This document shows, in pieces, positions 1-6,424 of a stretch of 64,000 bases of DNA. Position 1 is the stretch's first letter. The number at the start of each line of letters is the position of its first letter. Made by a program: the position numbers and the translations under genes. Source of the DNA: Acinetobacter qingfengensis (GTDB lineage: Bacteria > Pseudomonadota > Gammaproteobacteria > Pseudomonadales > Moraxellaceae); NCBI RefSeq assembly GCF_008693185.1, contig NZ_VXKN01000008.1, forward strand, positions 1 to 64,000, given 5' to 3'. The notes under the pieces were generated by a model. It did no database searches. It had not been told where the DNA came from and worked only from the letters and a program-made list of their open reading frames with translations.

Positions 1-319
1 TTTCTAATCGTTTTGCTAGTGTAGACCCTGCTTTTGCTGCATCTGTTGCCGCTGTAGTAGATGCTTTTCCAAATACTTTACCGCCTGTTGTTTTTGATGT
101 TGCTGAATCTGATATAGATGAGTTAACAGAAGAGTTGTTTTTAGCCTGTGAAAAAATTTTTCTAGCAACTTCATCTCGATTTGCATTAATAGAAGAAGCA
201 TAATCAGAACGGGCTTGCTGCGTTTGCTGAACTTTATTTGTATTAGGCACATCATCGGCATACGCAAATGATGTAATCAAAATAGCAAATAAAATTACAA
301 ATACTTTATAAGAACCCAT
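1..319 (-). CDS. Secreted phage protein, probable minor coat/attachment protein (5' part, cut by window edge)
   Basis: The reading frame starts with ATG at 319 (MGSYKVFVILFAILITSFAYA) and stays open to base 1, so about 106 residues are visible and the rest lies outside. The first 21 residues form a signal peptide with a probable cut after AYA. The rest is rich in Ser, Ala, Thr, Lys and Gln and looks low-complexity. It follows the major coat gene and its terminator, which is where filamentous phages keep the secreted pIII/TspB-like attachment protein. That role is inferred from position and the signal peptide, not from a recognised domain. The start overlaps the 27-residue ORF by 25 bases and has no clear ribosome binding site, so translation may be coupled to that ORF. 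Confidence 0.65.
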   Translation of the reverse strand, partial: MGSYKVFVILFAILITSFAYADDVPNTNKVQQTQQARSDYASSINANRDEVARKIFSQAKNNSSVNSSISDSATSKTTGGKVFGKASTTAATDAAKAGSTLAKRLE

Positions 320-378
320 GTCACAGCAACCATTATCAGAATTGGAATCCAATTTAATACCGAAGCATTTTCAATCAT
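295..378 (-). CDS. 27-residue single-pass membrane peptide of the filamentous prophage
   Basis: An ATG at 378 opens a 27-codon frame ending in TAA at 295-297 (MIENASVLNWIPILIMVAVT, then seven more residues ending IKYL). It has a short N-terminus with one acidic residue, one hydrophobic span and a final Lys-Tyr-Leu. It sits just after the coat-gene terminator and overlaps the next gene in another frame. Size and topology resemble the 32-33 residue tip proteins pVII and pIX of Ff phages, although those lie upstream of pVIII. Its role as a minor virion protein is inference. The ribosome site is weak (GAG about 12 bases upstream). Confidence 0.5.
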   Translation of the reverse strand: MIENASVLNWIPILIMVAVTWVLIKYL

Positions 379-401
379 TTTTTTATTACTCAAAATTGAA
401 G

Positions 402-419
402 AAAGCCCCGAAGGGCTTT
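402..419 (-). terminator. Hairpin terminator after the major coat gene
   Basis: A perfect 7-bp stem (402-408 and 413-419) encloses a four-base loop that reads UUCG on the transcribed minus strand. It begins three bases after the coat-protein stop. The following bases are only moderately T-rich. Ff phages carry a terminator at the same place, between genes VIII and III. Confidence 0.7.
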
Positions 420-422
420 GCA

Positions 423-701
423 TTACGCAGAGTTAGCACCACGTTTGGTATAACGCCAAGCGACAAACAAACCTAGAATTACCAATGCAGCAGCAAAGAT
501 AATTTTCACGTTTGAAGAAACGGTCGTTAAGCCAGAGGTAAATGCTGTAACATCAAGATCACCATCGGCAGCATGTGCCGAACTTACTGTTAAAGCTGTT
601 ACAGTTGCAGCAGCGCCCCAACTCGCATATTTGTTTTGACAATACGACTTGATACGATCAAGACGAGATTTTTTAGATTCATAAACAACAATGCTATTCA
701 T
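423..701 (-). CDS. Filamentous phage major coat protein (pVIII-like)
   Basis: This 92-residue precursor has the full pVIII layout. A long basic signal peptide ends in SSAHA at residue 44, and the mature protein is about 48 residues. The mature part starts with an acidic amphipathic stretch (ADGDLDV), continues through a hydrophobic span (KIIFAAALVILGLFVAW) and ends in a basic tail (RYTKRGANSA) that would face the DNA. The ATG at 701 follows a GGAG site at 7-base spacing. A hairpin terminator follows at once. The basic pre-signal region (ESKKSRLDRIKSYCQNK) is longer than usual. The family assignment rests on architecture alone. Confidence 0.85.
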   Translation of the reverse strand: MNSIVVYESKKSRLDRIKSYCQNKYASWGAAATVTALTVSSAHAADGDLDVTAFTSGLTTVSSNVKIIFAAALVILGLFVAWRYTKRGANSA

Positions 702-717
702 GTTTTTACTCCTTTAT

Positions 718-918
718 TTACAAAAGTTTTGCAGCTTTCGCCACAACGACAAAGCCGACAAATAGCAGATCTATCTTTAAAAATTGCTTATAAATTTCTC
801 TGGCTTGTTCACCATTAATTTCTATAGATCTAAAAAGATTAGGTTCTACAAATGCGACCCAAGATACACACGTTTGCACGTTGTCAATTAGTTGCAATGT
901 TTCACAAACGTATGCCAT
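718..918 (-). CDS. Small phage protein with C-terminal membrane span
   Basis: A 66-residue protein whose N-terminal half carries two cysteines (MAYVCETL and VQTCVSW) and whose C-terminus is hydrophobic (IDLLFVGFVVVAKAAKLL). The ATG at 918 follows AGGAA at about 8 bases. It lies 16 bases before the coat gene in the same direction, so both are probably co-transcribed. Small single-span proteins just upstream of the major coat gene are usual in inoviruses and are often minor coat proteins. I do not recognise a named family, so the function stays open. Confidence 0.6.
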   Translation of the reverse strand: MAYVCETLQLIDNVQTCVSWVAFVEPNLFRSIEINGEQAREIYKQFLKIDLLFVGFVVVAKAAKLL

Positions 919-937
919 TACTTAAATTCCTATTTCT

Positions 938-1087
938 CTAATTCAGCAATAATTTAAATTTTTTCAATTTATCAAATTCTACAAAATGAAATGGAGCGCC
1001 AAACTGTATTGCTAGCATTCTCATATATTGCAAATCTTTTTTATGCTTAAAGTATTTGTAAACATGCGATGTATATTTATCTTTCAT
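938..1087 (-). CDS. 49-residue basic phage ORF, unknown function
   Basis: An ATG at 1087 opens a 49-codon frame ending in TAG at 938-940. The product begins MKDKYTSHVYKYFKHKKDLQ and is strongly basic, rich in Lys, Phe, Tyr and His, with no membrane span. It fills an otherwise empty 190-base gap between the ssDNA-binding gene and the 66-residue ORF, in the same direction and with tight spacing, which supports it being real. A GAG lies about 9 bases upstream. A DNA-binding or regulatory role is plausible from its charge but is speculation. Confidence 0.5.
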   Translation of the reverse strand: MKDKYTSHVYKYFKHKKDLQYMRMLAIQFGAPFHFVEFDKLKKFKLLLN

Positions 1088-1107
1088 TGTGCACACTCTA
1101 CTTAAAT

Positions 1108-1401
1108 CTATTTCTGATAAATTGGTTTTAGATCAACAATAACCAATGTTGATGCTTTACCATTGGTTACTTGTTCCAATGTCGCTTCTGCATTGAATGG
1201 AAATTGAATATCCATTGCTTTTAAACGATCAAAATTGATCGATGTACCCCATTTGATTTCTTCAGTAGCAGCACCTAAAAAATCCTCACCCTGGCGAAGG
1301 CTGACTTGTTGATACAAAATTGTGGAATCATACGGACGACCGTTAAAATCGCCTTTTGATTTTTTTGCACCCAAAATCGTTAATGTTGCTTTCATTTGCA
1401 T
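1108..1401 (-). CDS. Probable phage single-stranded DNA-binding protein (gpV-like)
   Basis: A 97-residue soluble protein lying four bases downstream of the replication initiator. Its size, beta-rich pattern (MKATLTILGAKKSKGDFNGR, later ASTLVIVDLKPIYQ) and position match the helix-destabilising proteins that coat the plus strand of filamentous phages. The ribosome site (AGGAG) overlaps the last codons of the upstream gene and favours the first ATG at 1401 over the second at 1395. I see no diagnostic motif, so the function comes mainly from context and general resemblance. Confidence 0.65.
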   Translation of the reverse strand: MQMKATLTILGAKKSKGDFNGRPYDSTILYQQVSLRQGEDFLGAATEEIKWGTSINFDRLKAMDIQFPFNAEATLEQVTNGKASTLVIVDLKPIYQK

Positions 1402-1405
1402 TTTT

Positions 1406-2623
1406 TTATGCTCCTAACATGGTTTGATTTACGCCATGCACACCAGTAAATAATGGAAATTCTTGGCAAAGTGCTGGCTTGATAATTTCATTGTTACGGA
1501 CATACTGCATTGCAGCTGTCATTGAGAAGTTAAGACGTTGTGGTACGTCATCGTTTGATGCTGAAATCATTTCAATGACTTGATCATCATTAAAGATTTT
1601 TCTAAAAAACTTGATATATTTGCCGAATTGATGTTTTGTAATCTCAATTGCTTTATCAAGATTGATTTGTGACTGCTTTTTAATAGTTTTGATTTTTTCA
1701 GGATTTACAAATTCTTGTTTCAATATCTTAGCAAGCCATTCAAAGCACGGATATGCACCCACAAAATATTGAGAAGGGCTTAAAAGTACATCAAACGGGA
1801 TGTGACGATCACATGCTTTAAACTCAACCTCTGCACGTGTCCATAAACTTAATTGATCGCCTTCTTTTTTACCTCGTTCATAGATACGACAATATTTACC
1901 ACTATCACGATTCCCAACACACAAAGTTCTACCTTTGCCGTTTATACGTTTCCAGTTGCCTTTATGCTCAATGTTTGGAGAACGACCACCGCACCAAAAG
2001 CCATCGTTATCATCCCAAGCATTAGCTAAATCTACTGTAATGTATTGACCTTCAAAATCATCATGTGCCAAATCTATTCGAGAAATTTTTGCACGTTGAA
2101 ATTCGTTGTTTAGATATTGGTATAAACGACTTTCCCAACCTTTTCTTGCTAATGCACAGCCAGTACCATTAATTTGCACAGCAATAGATTTAGAATTATG
2201 GCCATATAAAACCATGCCCATGCCATCTTGTAATTCATAAGCGAATTTATAGAAGTGCATGCCACGGTCACGTTTTTTGCCTAGACCAAAGCCAAATATT
2301 TCAAACAGCCATTGATCCAAAGTTGTTTCTATTGCGTAAGTTAAGCCGTCATGTTCATATTCTGGAGAGATATGCAAATATTGATTACCCAGTGTTTCAA
2401 CACCAAATGCGAAAGTCACCCAATCCACTGCGGCTATTTGTAGATCATCACAACTAACAGCATGAATAACAGGTAATGTACCTTTTTCTGTTTTGATTAA
2501 TTGTACATTGTCTAATTTACGTGGAAAGTCATAAGCTGCACTTTGCGTATCCACTGCCGTTACCCCCATCTTATAAAAGGGGGTATTTAAGCTTTCCCCC
2601 GTATTTTTTAATAGATCGCTCAT
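1406..2623 (-). CDS. Phage replication initiation protein (Rep_trans family)
   Basis: A 405-residue rolling-circle initiator expected to nick the replicative form at the phage plus-strand origin. Features typical of the Rep_trans family (as in Neisseria filamentous prophages) are the RIDLAHDDFEG segment near residue 180, then a GRTLCVGNRDSGKYCRIYERG segment near residues 230-250, and a WTRAEVEFK segment that follows. The start ATG overlaps the stop of the 89-residue ORF (ATGA), which implies translational coupling. The next gene follows after four bases. It is the largest and best supported phage gene here. No integrase or transposase is visible in the captured part. Confidence 0.8.
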   Translation of the reverse strand: MSDLLKNTGESLNTPFYKMGVTAVDTQSAAYDFPRKLDNVQLIKTEKGTLPVIHAVSCDDLQIAAVDWVTFAFGVETLGNQYLHISPEYEHDGLTYAIETTLDQWLFEIFGFGLGKKRDRGMHFYKFAYELQDGMGMVLYGHNSKSIAVQINGTGCALARKGWESRLYQYLNNEFQRAKISRIDLAHDDFEGQYITVDLANAWDDNDGFWCGGRSPNIEHKGNWKRINGKGRTLCVGNRDSGKYCRIYERGKKEGDQLSLWTRAEVEFKACDRHIPFDVLLSPSQYFVGAYPCFEWLAKILKQEFVNPEKIKTIKKQSQINLDKAIEITKHQFGKYIKFFRKIFNDDQVIEMISASNDDVPQRLNFSMTAAMQYVRNNEIIKPALCQEFPLFTGVHGVNQTMLGA

Positions 2624-2889
2624 TTTTTATACTCATCCATGCAATCAAGAAATTCAGCGTTTGTTTTTTTATAAACATCTACATGCGCATCAATAATTGA
2701 ATAGTCATAAGAATATTCAGCAGCGACATACGCCAAATGTTCTAAACATTGTTGTGTATTTAATGCAGGTGAAAGACAATCCAAAATCTGTTGACCCTGT
2801 TGTGATACAATTCTGGCAACTTCATTGAATGCAGCTTGTGTAAAATCTATTTTTGTTTTGAATTTGATTTCTTTTTCTGATGAAGACAT
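2620..2889 (-). CDS. Small phage ORF leading the replication operon, unknown function
   Basis: An 89-residue, mostly helical, soluble protein with a lysine-rich start (MSSSEKEIKFKTKIDFTQ) and an acidic end. It is the first gene of the leftward phage operon and overlaps rep by four bases. Its promoter must lie in the 87 bases shared with hom, where a perfect inverted repeat is present. First genes at this position in inoviruses are often regulators or replication accessories. I recognise no DNA-binding motif, so no function is assigned. Confidence 0.6.
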   Translation of the reverse strand: MSSSEKEIKFKTKIDFTQAAFNEVARIVSQQGQQILDCLSPALNTQQCLEHLAYVAAEYSYDYSIIDAHVDVYKKTNAEFLDCMDEYKK

Positions 2890-2902
2890 AAGATCATCTC
2901 AA

Positions 2903-2918
2903 CACTATTTGAATAGTG
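2903..2918. promoter_or_regulatory. Inverted repeat between phage operon and hom (candidate operator)
   Basis: CACTATT and AATAGTG form perfect 7-bp arms around a 2-bp spacer, 14 bases upstream of the first phage ORF. Such a compact palindrome fits binding by a dimeric repressor. Which protein binds it is unknown. Confidence 0.45.
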
Positions 2919-2932
2919 CCAAGATACAAGCT

Positions 2933-2961
2933 ATTATCTAATCGATATTAATATAGATAAT
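2933..2961. repeat. 8-bp inverted repeat at the prophage-hom junction
   Basis: ATTATCTA at 2933-2940 and TAGATAAT at 2954-2961 are perfect inverted arms 13 bases apart, directly before the hom ribosome site. This could be the attachment site, an origin structure or part of the hom promoter. Only comparison with an uninfected relative can decide. Confidence 0.35.
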
Positions 2962-2976
2962 CTATTGGAGTGTGAC

Positions 2977-4281
2977 GTGAAACCAGTTCGTCTGGCTATA
3001 CTCGGTTTAGGAACCGTAGGTGGTGGTATTCTCAAGCTATTACAAGAAAATGCAGCAGAAATTAAACGCCGAACCGGTCGGGAAATTCAAATTACCCATG
3101 TTGGTACACGCCGTCCACGTCCAGATTTGAATTTAGATCAAAAAATCAAACAAAGTGCTGATTTATTAAATATTGTTGCTCAGGACGATGTTGATGTTGT
3201 GATTGAAGTTATGGGCGGAATTCATCCTGCCTATGAAGTATTGCTGGAAGCCATCAAACATGGCAAACACATTATTACTGCCAATAAAGCACTCTTGGCT
3301 GAACATGGCAACGAATTGTTTAAAGCTGCTGAAGACCATAGTGTACAAATTGTTTATGAAGCCGCAGTAGCCGGCGGTATTCCAATCATCAAAGTCATTC
3401 GTGAAGGTTTGGCCGCCAATAAAATTGACTGGTTAGCAGGCATCATCAATGGTACTGGTAACTTTATCCTGACAGAAATGCGTGACAAAGGCCGTGCATT
3501 TGATGATGTATTGAAAGAAGCTCAGGAATTAGGCTATGCCGAAGCCGATCCAACTTTTGATGTTGAAGGTATTGATGCAGCCCATAAATTAACACTGCTT
3601 GCATCGAATGCCTTCGGTATTCCACTACAATTTAGTAAAGTTTATACTGAAGGTATTAGCAAAATTACGGCACAGGATGTTAAATATGCCGAAGAGCTTG
3701 GCTATCGTATCAAACACCTAGGTATTGCCCGCCGTACAGCAAATGGGATTGAGCTACGCGTGCACCCAACTTTAATTCCTCAGGAAGAATTACTGGCCAA
3801 TGTCAATGGTGTCAAAAATGCCATTTTGGTACAAGCCAATGCCGTTGGTCCAACACTTTACTATGGCGCAGGCGCAGGCGCAGGCCCGACAGCATCTGCA
3901 ATTGTTGCCGATGTTGTCGATTTGGTTCGTGATATCAGCTATACCGAAGATGGTGCAGGTACTGTACCGCAACTGGCATTTGAAGCACTCACAGATTTAC
4001 CAATCCTAAACCGTGAAGAAATGACCACAGGCTATTATTTACGTGTAAATGCCGAAGATCAAACCGGAGTATTGGCGGATATCACAACCATATTAAGTCG
4101 TGCAGGGATCAGTATTGATGCCATCATGCAACAAACTCGCCTGAAAGATTCCATTCCAATTGTGATTCTTACTGATCCAATTCAAGAATCCATTATGGAT
4201 GAAGCACTAGCCAAAATTCAGGCGCTACCAGCGATTCATGGCGAAACTATCCGAATTCGTTTAGAATCTCTGGATCAATAA
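2977..4281 (+). CDS. hom: Homoserine dehydrogenase
   Basis: It reduces aspartate semialdehyde to homoserine with NAD(P)H, the branch step to threonine and methionine. The 434-residue protein has an N-terminal nucleotide fold (GLGTVGGG, residues 10-17), the catalytic-core segments ITANKALLAEHG and NGTGNFILTEM, and a C-terminal ACT domain (about residue 350 on, YYLRVNAEDQTGVLADI) for allosteric threonine control. I chose the GTG at 2977 because GGAG lies 6 bases upstream. An upstream TTG in frame would add four residues but lacks a ribosome site. thrC follows 58 bases later. The filamentous prophage lies directly upstream, so the native promoter may have been altered. Confidence 0.95.
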   Translation: MKPVRLAILGLGTVGGGILKLLQENAAEIKRRTGREIQITHVGTRRPRPDLNLDQKIKQSADLLNIVAQDDVDVVIEVMGGIHPAYEVLLEAIKHGKHIITANKALLAEHGNELFKAAEDHSVQIVYEAAVAGGIPIIKVIREGLAANKIDWLAGIINGTGNFILTEMRDKGRAFDDVLKEAQELGYAEADPTFDVEGIDAAHKLTLLASNAFGIPLQFSKVYTEGISKITAQDVKYAEELGYRIKHLGIARRTANGIELRVHPTLIPQEELLANVNGVKNAILVQANAVGPTLYYGAGAGAGPTASAIVADVVDLVRDISYTEDGAGTVPQLAFEALTDLPILNREEMTTGYYLRVNAEDQTGVLADITTILSRAGISIDAIMQQTRLKDSIPIVILTDPIQESIMDEALAKIQALPAIHGETIRIRLESLDQ

Positions 4282-4339
4282 TTTTTGACCAAAGTAGAGT
4301 TGTCTCTACTTTGCCTTTGTACATAAGCGGAACATCATC

Positions 4340-5488
4340 ATGTCGAACGCCAATCGTTATACTGGTCTAGTTGATCGCTATCGTGATCGTTTACCTGTAA
4401 CAGCTACAACTCGTGCTATTTCTTTAGGTGAAGGGAATACACCTCTGATTAAACTTGAGAATATTCCTCGTATTATTGGCAAAGATGTCGAAATTTATGT
4501 GAAATATGAAGGGCTTAATCCTACCGGTTCTTTTAAGGATCGTGGTATGACCATGGCTGTGACCAAAGCTGTTGAAGAAGGTTCACAAGCGATTATTTGT
4601 GCATCTACAGGAAATACTTCAGCGGCTGCGGCTGCATACGCTGCTCGTGCTGGCATTAAAGCATTTGTACTAATTCCCGAAGGCAAAATTGCCATGGGTA
4701 AAATGGCACAAGCCATGATGTACGGTGCAATCACTATGCAGATTCGTGGTAACTTTGACGATGGCATGCGTCTGGTTAAAGAAGTTGCTGATCAGGCACC
4801 TGTAACCATTGTAAACTCCATTAATCCATACCGTTTACAAGGTCAAAAAACTGCGGCATTTGAAATTGTCGAAGCACTAGGACAAGCCCCTGATTATCAT
4901 GCATTACCCGTTGGTAATGCAGGAAATATTACAGCACACTGGATGGGTTACAGCGAACAAGCCGTTGATCCGGCATTATACGCAAGCAACCGTGCAGTTT
5001 ATCAACCAGAAACACATTCATTTTCTGGTGAAGCTGCCATTGCGAAACGCCCAACCATGCTAGGTTATCAAGCTGCTGGCGCTGCACCATTTTTACGTGG
5101 TGCACCAGTAGATCATCCCGAAACTGTTGCAACTGCAATTCGTATCGGCAATCCACAAAGCTGGAACCATGCCCATGCGGTTATGAAAGAATCCGGTGGT
5201 TGGTTTGATGAACTTCAGGATCAAGAAATTCTGGAAGCACAACGCCTATTAACCATGTACGAAGGTGTATTTGTGGAACCTGCCTCAGCCGCTTCGGTTG
5301 GTGGTGTGATCCGTGATGTAAAAAATGGTAAAATTCCGGAAGGTTCTGTGATTGTTTGTACTGTGACAGGCAATGGTTTAAAAGATCCAGATACTGCCAT
5401 TAAACAATGCTCTGATGCCGTGATGTTAACAATTGATGCCACCATGAATGATGTTAAATGCTCTATTCTTTCTAATATGGAAAAATAA
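4340..5488 (+). CDS. thrC: Threonine synthase
   Basis: A PLP enzyme that converts O-phosphohomoserine to threonine, the last step of the pathway begun by hom. The 382-residue protein carries the PLP lysine in NPTGSFKDRG (K66), the phosphate-binding STGNTSAAAAAYA segment and a VTGNGLKDP segment near the C-terminus. The length is that of the short, bacterial class of threonine synthase. It lies 58 bases after hom and is probably co-transcribed. A strong bidirectional terminator follows. Confidence 0.95.
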   Translation: MSNANRYTGLVDRYRDRLPVTATTRAISLGEGNTPLIKLENIPRIIGKDVEIYVKYEGLNPTGSFKDRGMTMAVTKAVEEGSQAIICASTGNTSAAAAAYAARAGIKAFVLIPEGKIAMGKMAQAMMYGAITMQIRGNFDDGMRLVKEVADQAPVTIVNSINPYRLQGQKTAAFEIVEALGQAPDYHALPVGNAGNITAHWMGYSEQAVDPALYASNRAVYQPETHSFSGEAAIAKRPTMLGYQAAGAAPFLRGAPVDHPETVATAIRIGNPQSWNHAHAVMKESGGWFDELQDQEILEAQRLLTMYEGVFVEPASAASVGGVIRDVKNGKIPEGSVIVCTVTGNGLKDPDTAIKQCSDAVMLTIDATMNDVKCSILSNMEK

Positions 5489-5500
5489 ACACTTGCATCA

Positions 5501-5534
5501 AAAAAACCCCAAATGATTAAATTTGGGGTTTTTT
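5501..5534. terminator. Bidirectional terminator between thrC and hisA
   Basis: Perfect 14-bp arms (5501-5514 and 5521-5534) with a 6-base loop. The A run on one side and T run on the other give a U-tract in both directions, serving the convergent genes thrC and hisA. Confidence 0.9.
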
Positions 5535-5561
5535 ATTACTTAATACTAAAAAAATTTAGAA

Positions 5562-6290
5562 TTAAAGTTGTTGATCCAATAAAATTTGTGCTTCACGCAA
5601 ATTTAAAGAACCCTCATAAATTGCACGCCCTGTAATGGCACCTAAAATACCTTTGTGACCTTTTAACAAACGCACATCTTCAAGGTTAGTTACTCCACCT
5701 GATGCAATAACTGGCAATCCACAATGTTCAGCCAAATGGACAGTTTGCTCAATATTAACACCCTGCATCATGCCATCACGGGCAATATCTGTATAAACGA
5801 TACTGGAAACACCTGCATCAGCAAAGCGTTTTGCCAGATCAACAGCCTTAACATCCGTCACATTAGCCCAACCATCTGTTGCGACCAAACCATCTTTCGC
5901 ATCAATACCAACAATAATATGTCCTGCAAATTGCTTACAAGCTTGCTCAACAAATTTCGGTTCTTGTACAGCTTTTGTGCCAATGATGACAAAAGATACG
6001 CCTGCATCAAGATAATGCTCAATGGTTTCAAGTGAACGAATACCACCGCCAATCTGAATCGGTAATTCAGGTTGAGCCTTGGTAATTGCTTCGACCACTG
6101 GCTTATGAATCGGTGTTCCAGCAAAGGCACCATTTAAATCTACTAGATGTAAACGACGAGCACCTTCATTGACCCAATGTTGTGCTGTAGCCACCGGATC
6201 ATCAGAGAATACGGTATCATCTTCCATGCGACCCTGTTTTAACCGTACACATTTACCATCTTTAAGATCAATTGCCGGAATAATTAGCAT
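5562..6290 (-). CDS. hisA: HisA, ProFAR isomerase of histidine biosynthesis
   Basis: It catalyses the Amadori isomerisation of ProFAR to PRFAR, the fourth step of histidine synthesis, in a TIM-barrel fold. The 242-residue product starts [20 protein letters not shown] with the first catalytic Asp at residue 8; the second falls in VGIDAKDG. The phosphate-binding glycine segments (QIGGGIRS and IASGGV) are present. The ATG at 6290 follows a GAGGAG ribosome site, so the frame's five-residue TTG extension is not used. No hisF or hisH is adjacent on the downstream side in this window. Confidence 0.95.
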   Translation of the reverse strand: MLIIPAIDLKDGKCVRLKQGRMEDDTVFSDDPVATAQHWVNEGARRLHLVDLNGAFAGTPIHKPVVEAITKAQPELPIQIGGGIRSLETIEHYLDAGVSFVIIGTKAVQEPKFVEQACKQFAGHIIVGIDAKDGLVATDGWANVTDVKAVDLAKRFADAGVSSIVYTDIARDGMMQGVNIEQTVHLAEHCGLPVIASGGVTNLEDVRLLKGHKGILGAITGRAIYEGSLNLREAQILLDQQL

Positions 6291-6372
6291 CCCTTCGCTC
6301 CTCAAAATTTTCTATAGATTATTGCAGGTATCTTAACAAACTATTATCACATCGCTAAATTTCAGCGATAAA

Positions 6373-6407
6373 AAAACCTCCATAAATCCTCTGTTCATGA
6401 AGGTTTT
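6373..6407 (-). terminator. Terminator after the Wzi-type gene
   Basis: Arms AAAACCT (6373-6379) and AGGTTTT (6401-6407), extended by CAT/ATG inside one mismatch, form a long-looped stem. On the minus strand it is followed by a T run. It lies 18 bases after the stop of the gene at 6425. Confidence 0.65.
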
Positions 6408-6424
6408 CTACCAAAATATCAGTG

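Noticed and set aside
16..267. 83-codon minus-strand frame at the left edge
   Set aside because: It is a shadow of the longer frame from 319, which has a signal peptide and natural composition. The shadow product is dominated by Leu, Gln and Met with no domain.
2931..2964. dif/XerCD site at the prophage-hom junction
   Set aside because: The sequence has an inverted repeat but does not match the usual XerC and XerD half-sites separated by six bases.
2965..2976. TTG start extending hom by four codons
   Set aside because: The GGAG ribosome site lies inside this stretch and is well spaced for the GTG at 2977.
6291..6305. TTG start extending hisA by five codons
   Set aside because: The extension contains the GAGGAG ribosome site of the ATG at 6290, and the shorter form matches the normal HisA N-terminus.
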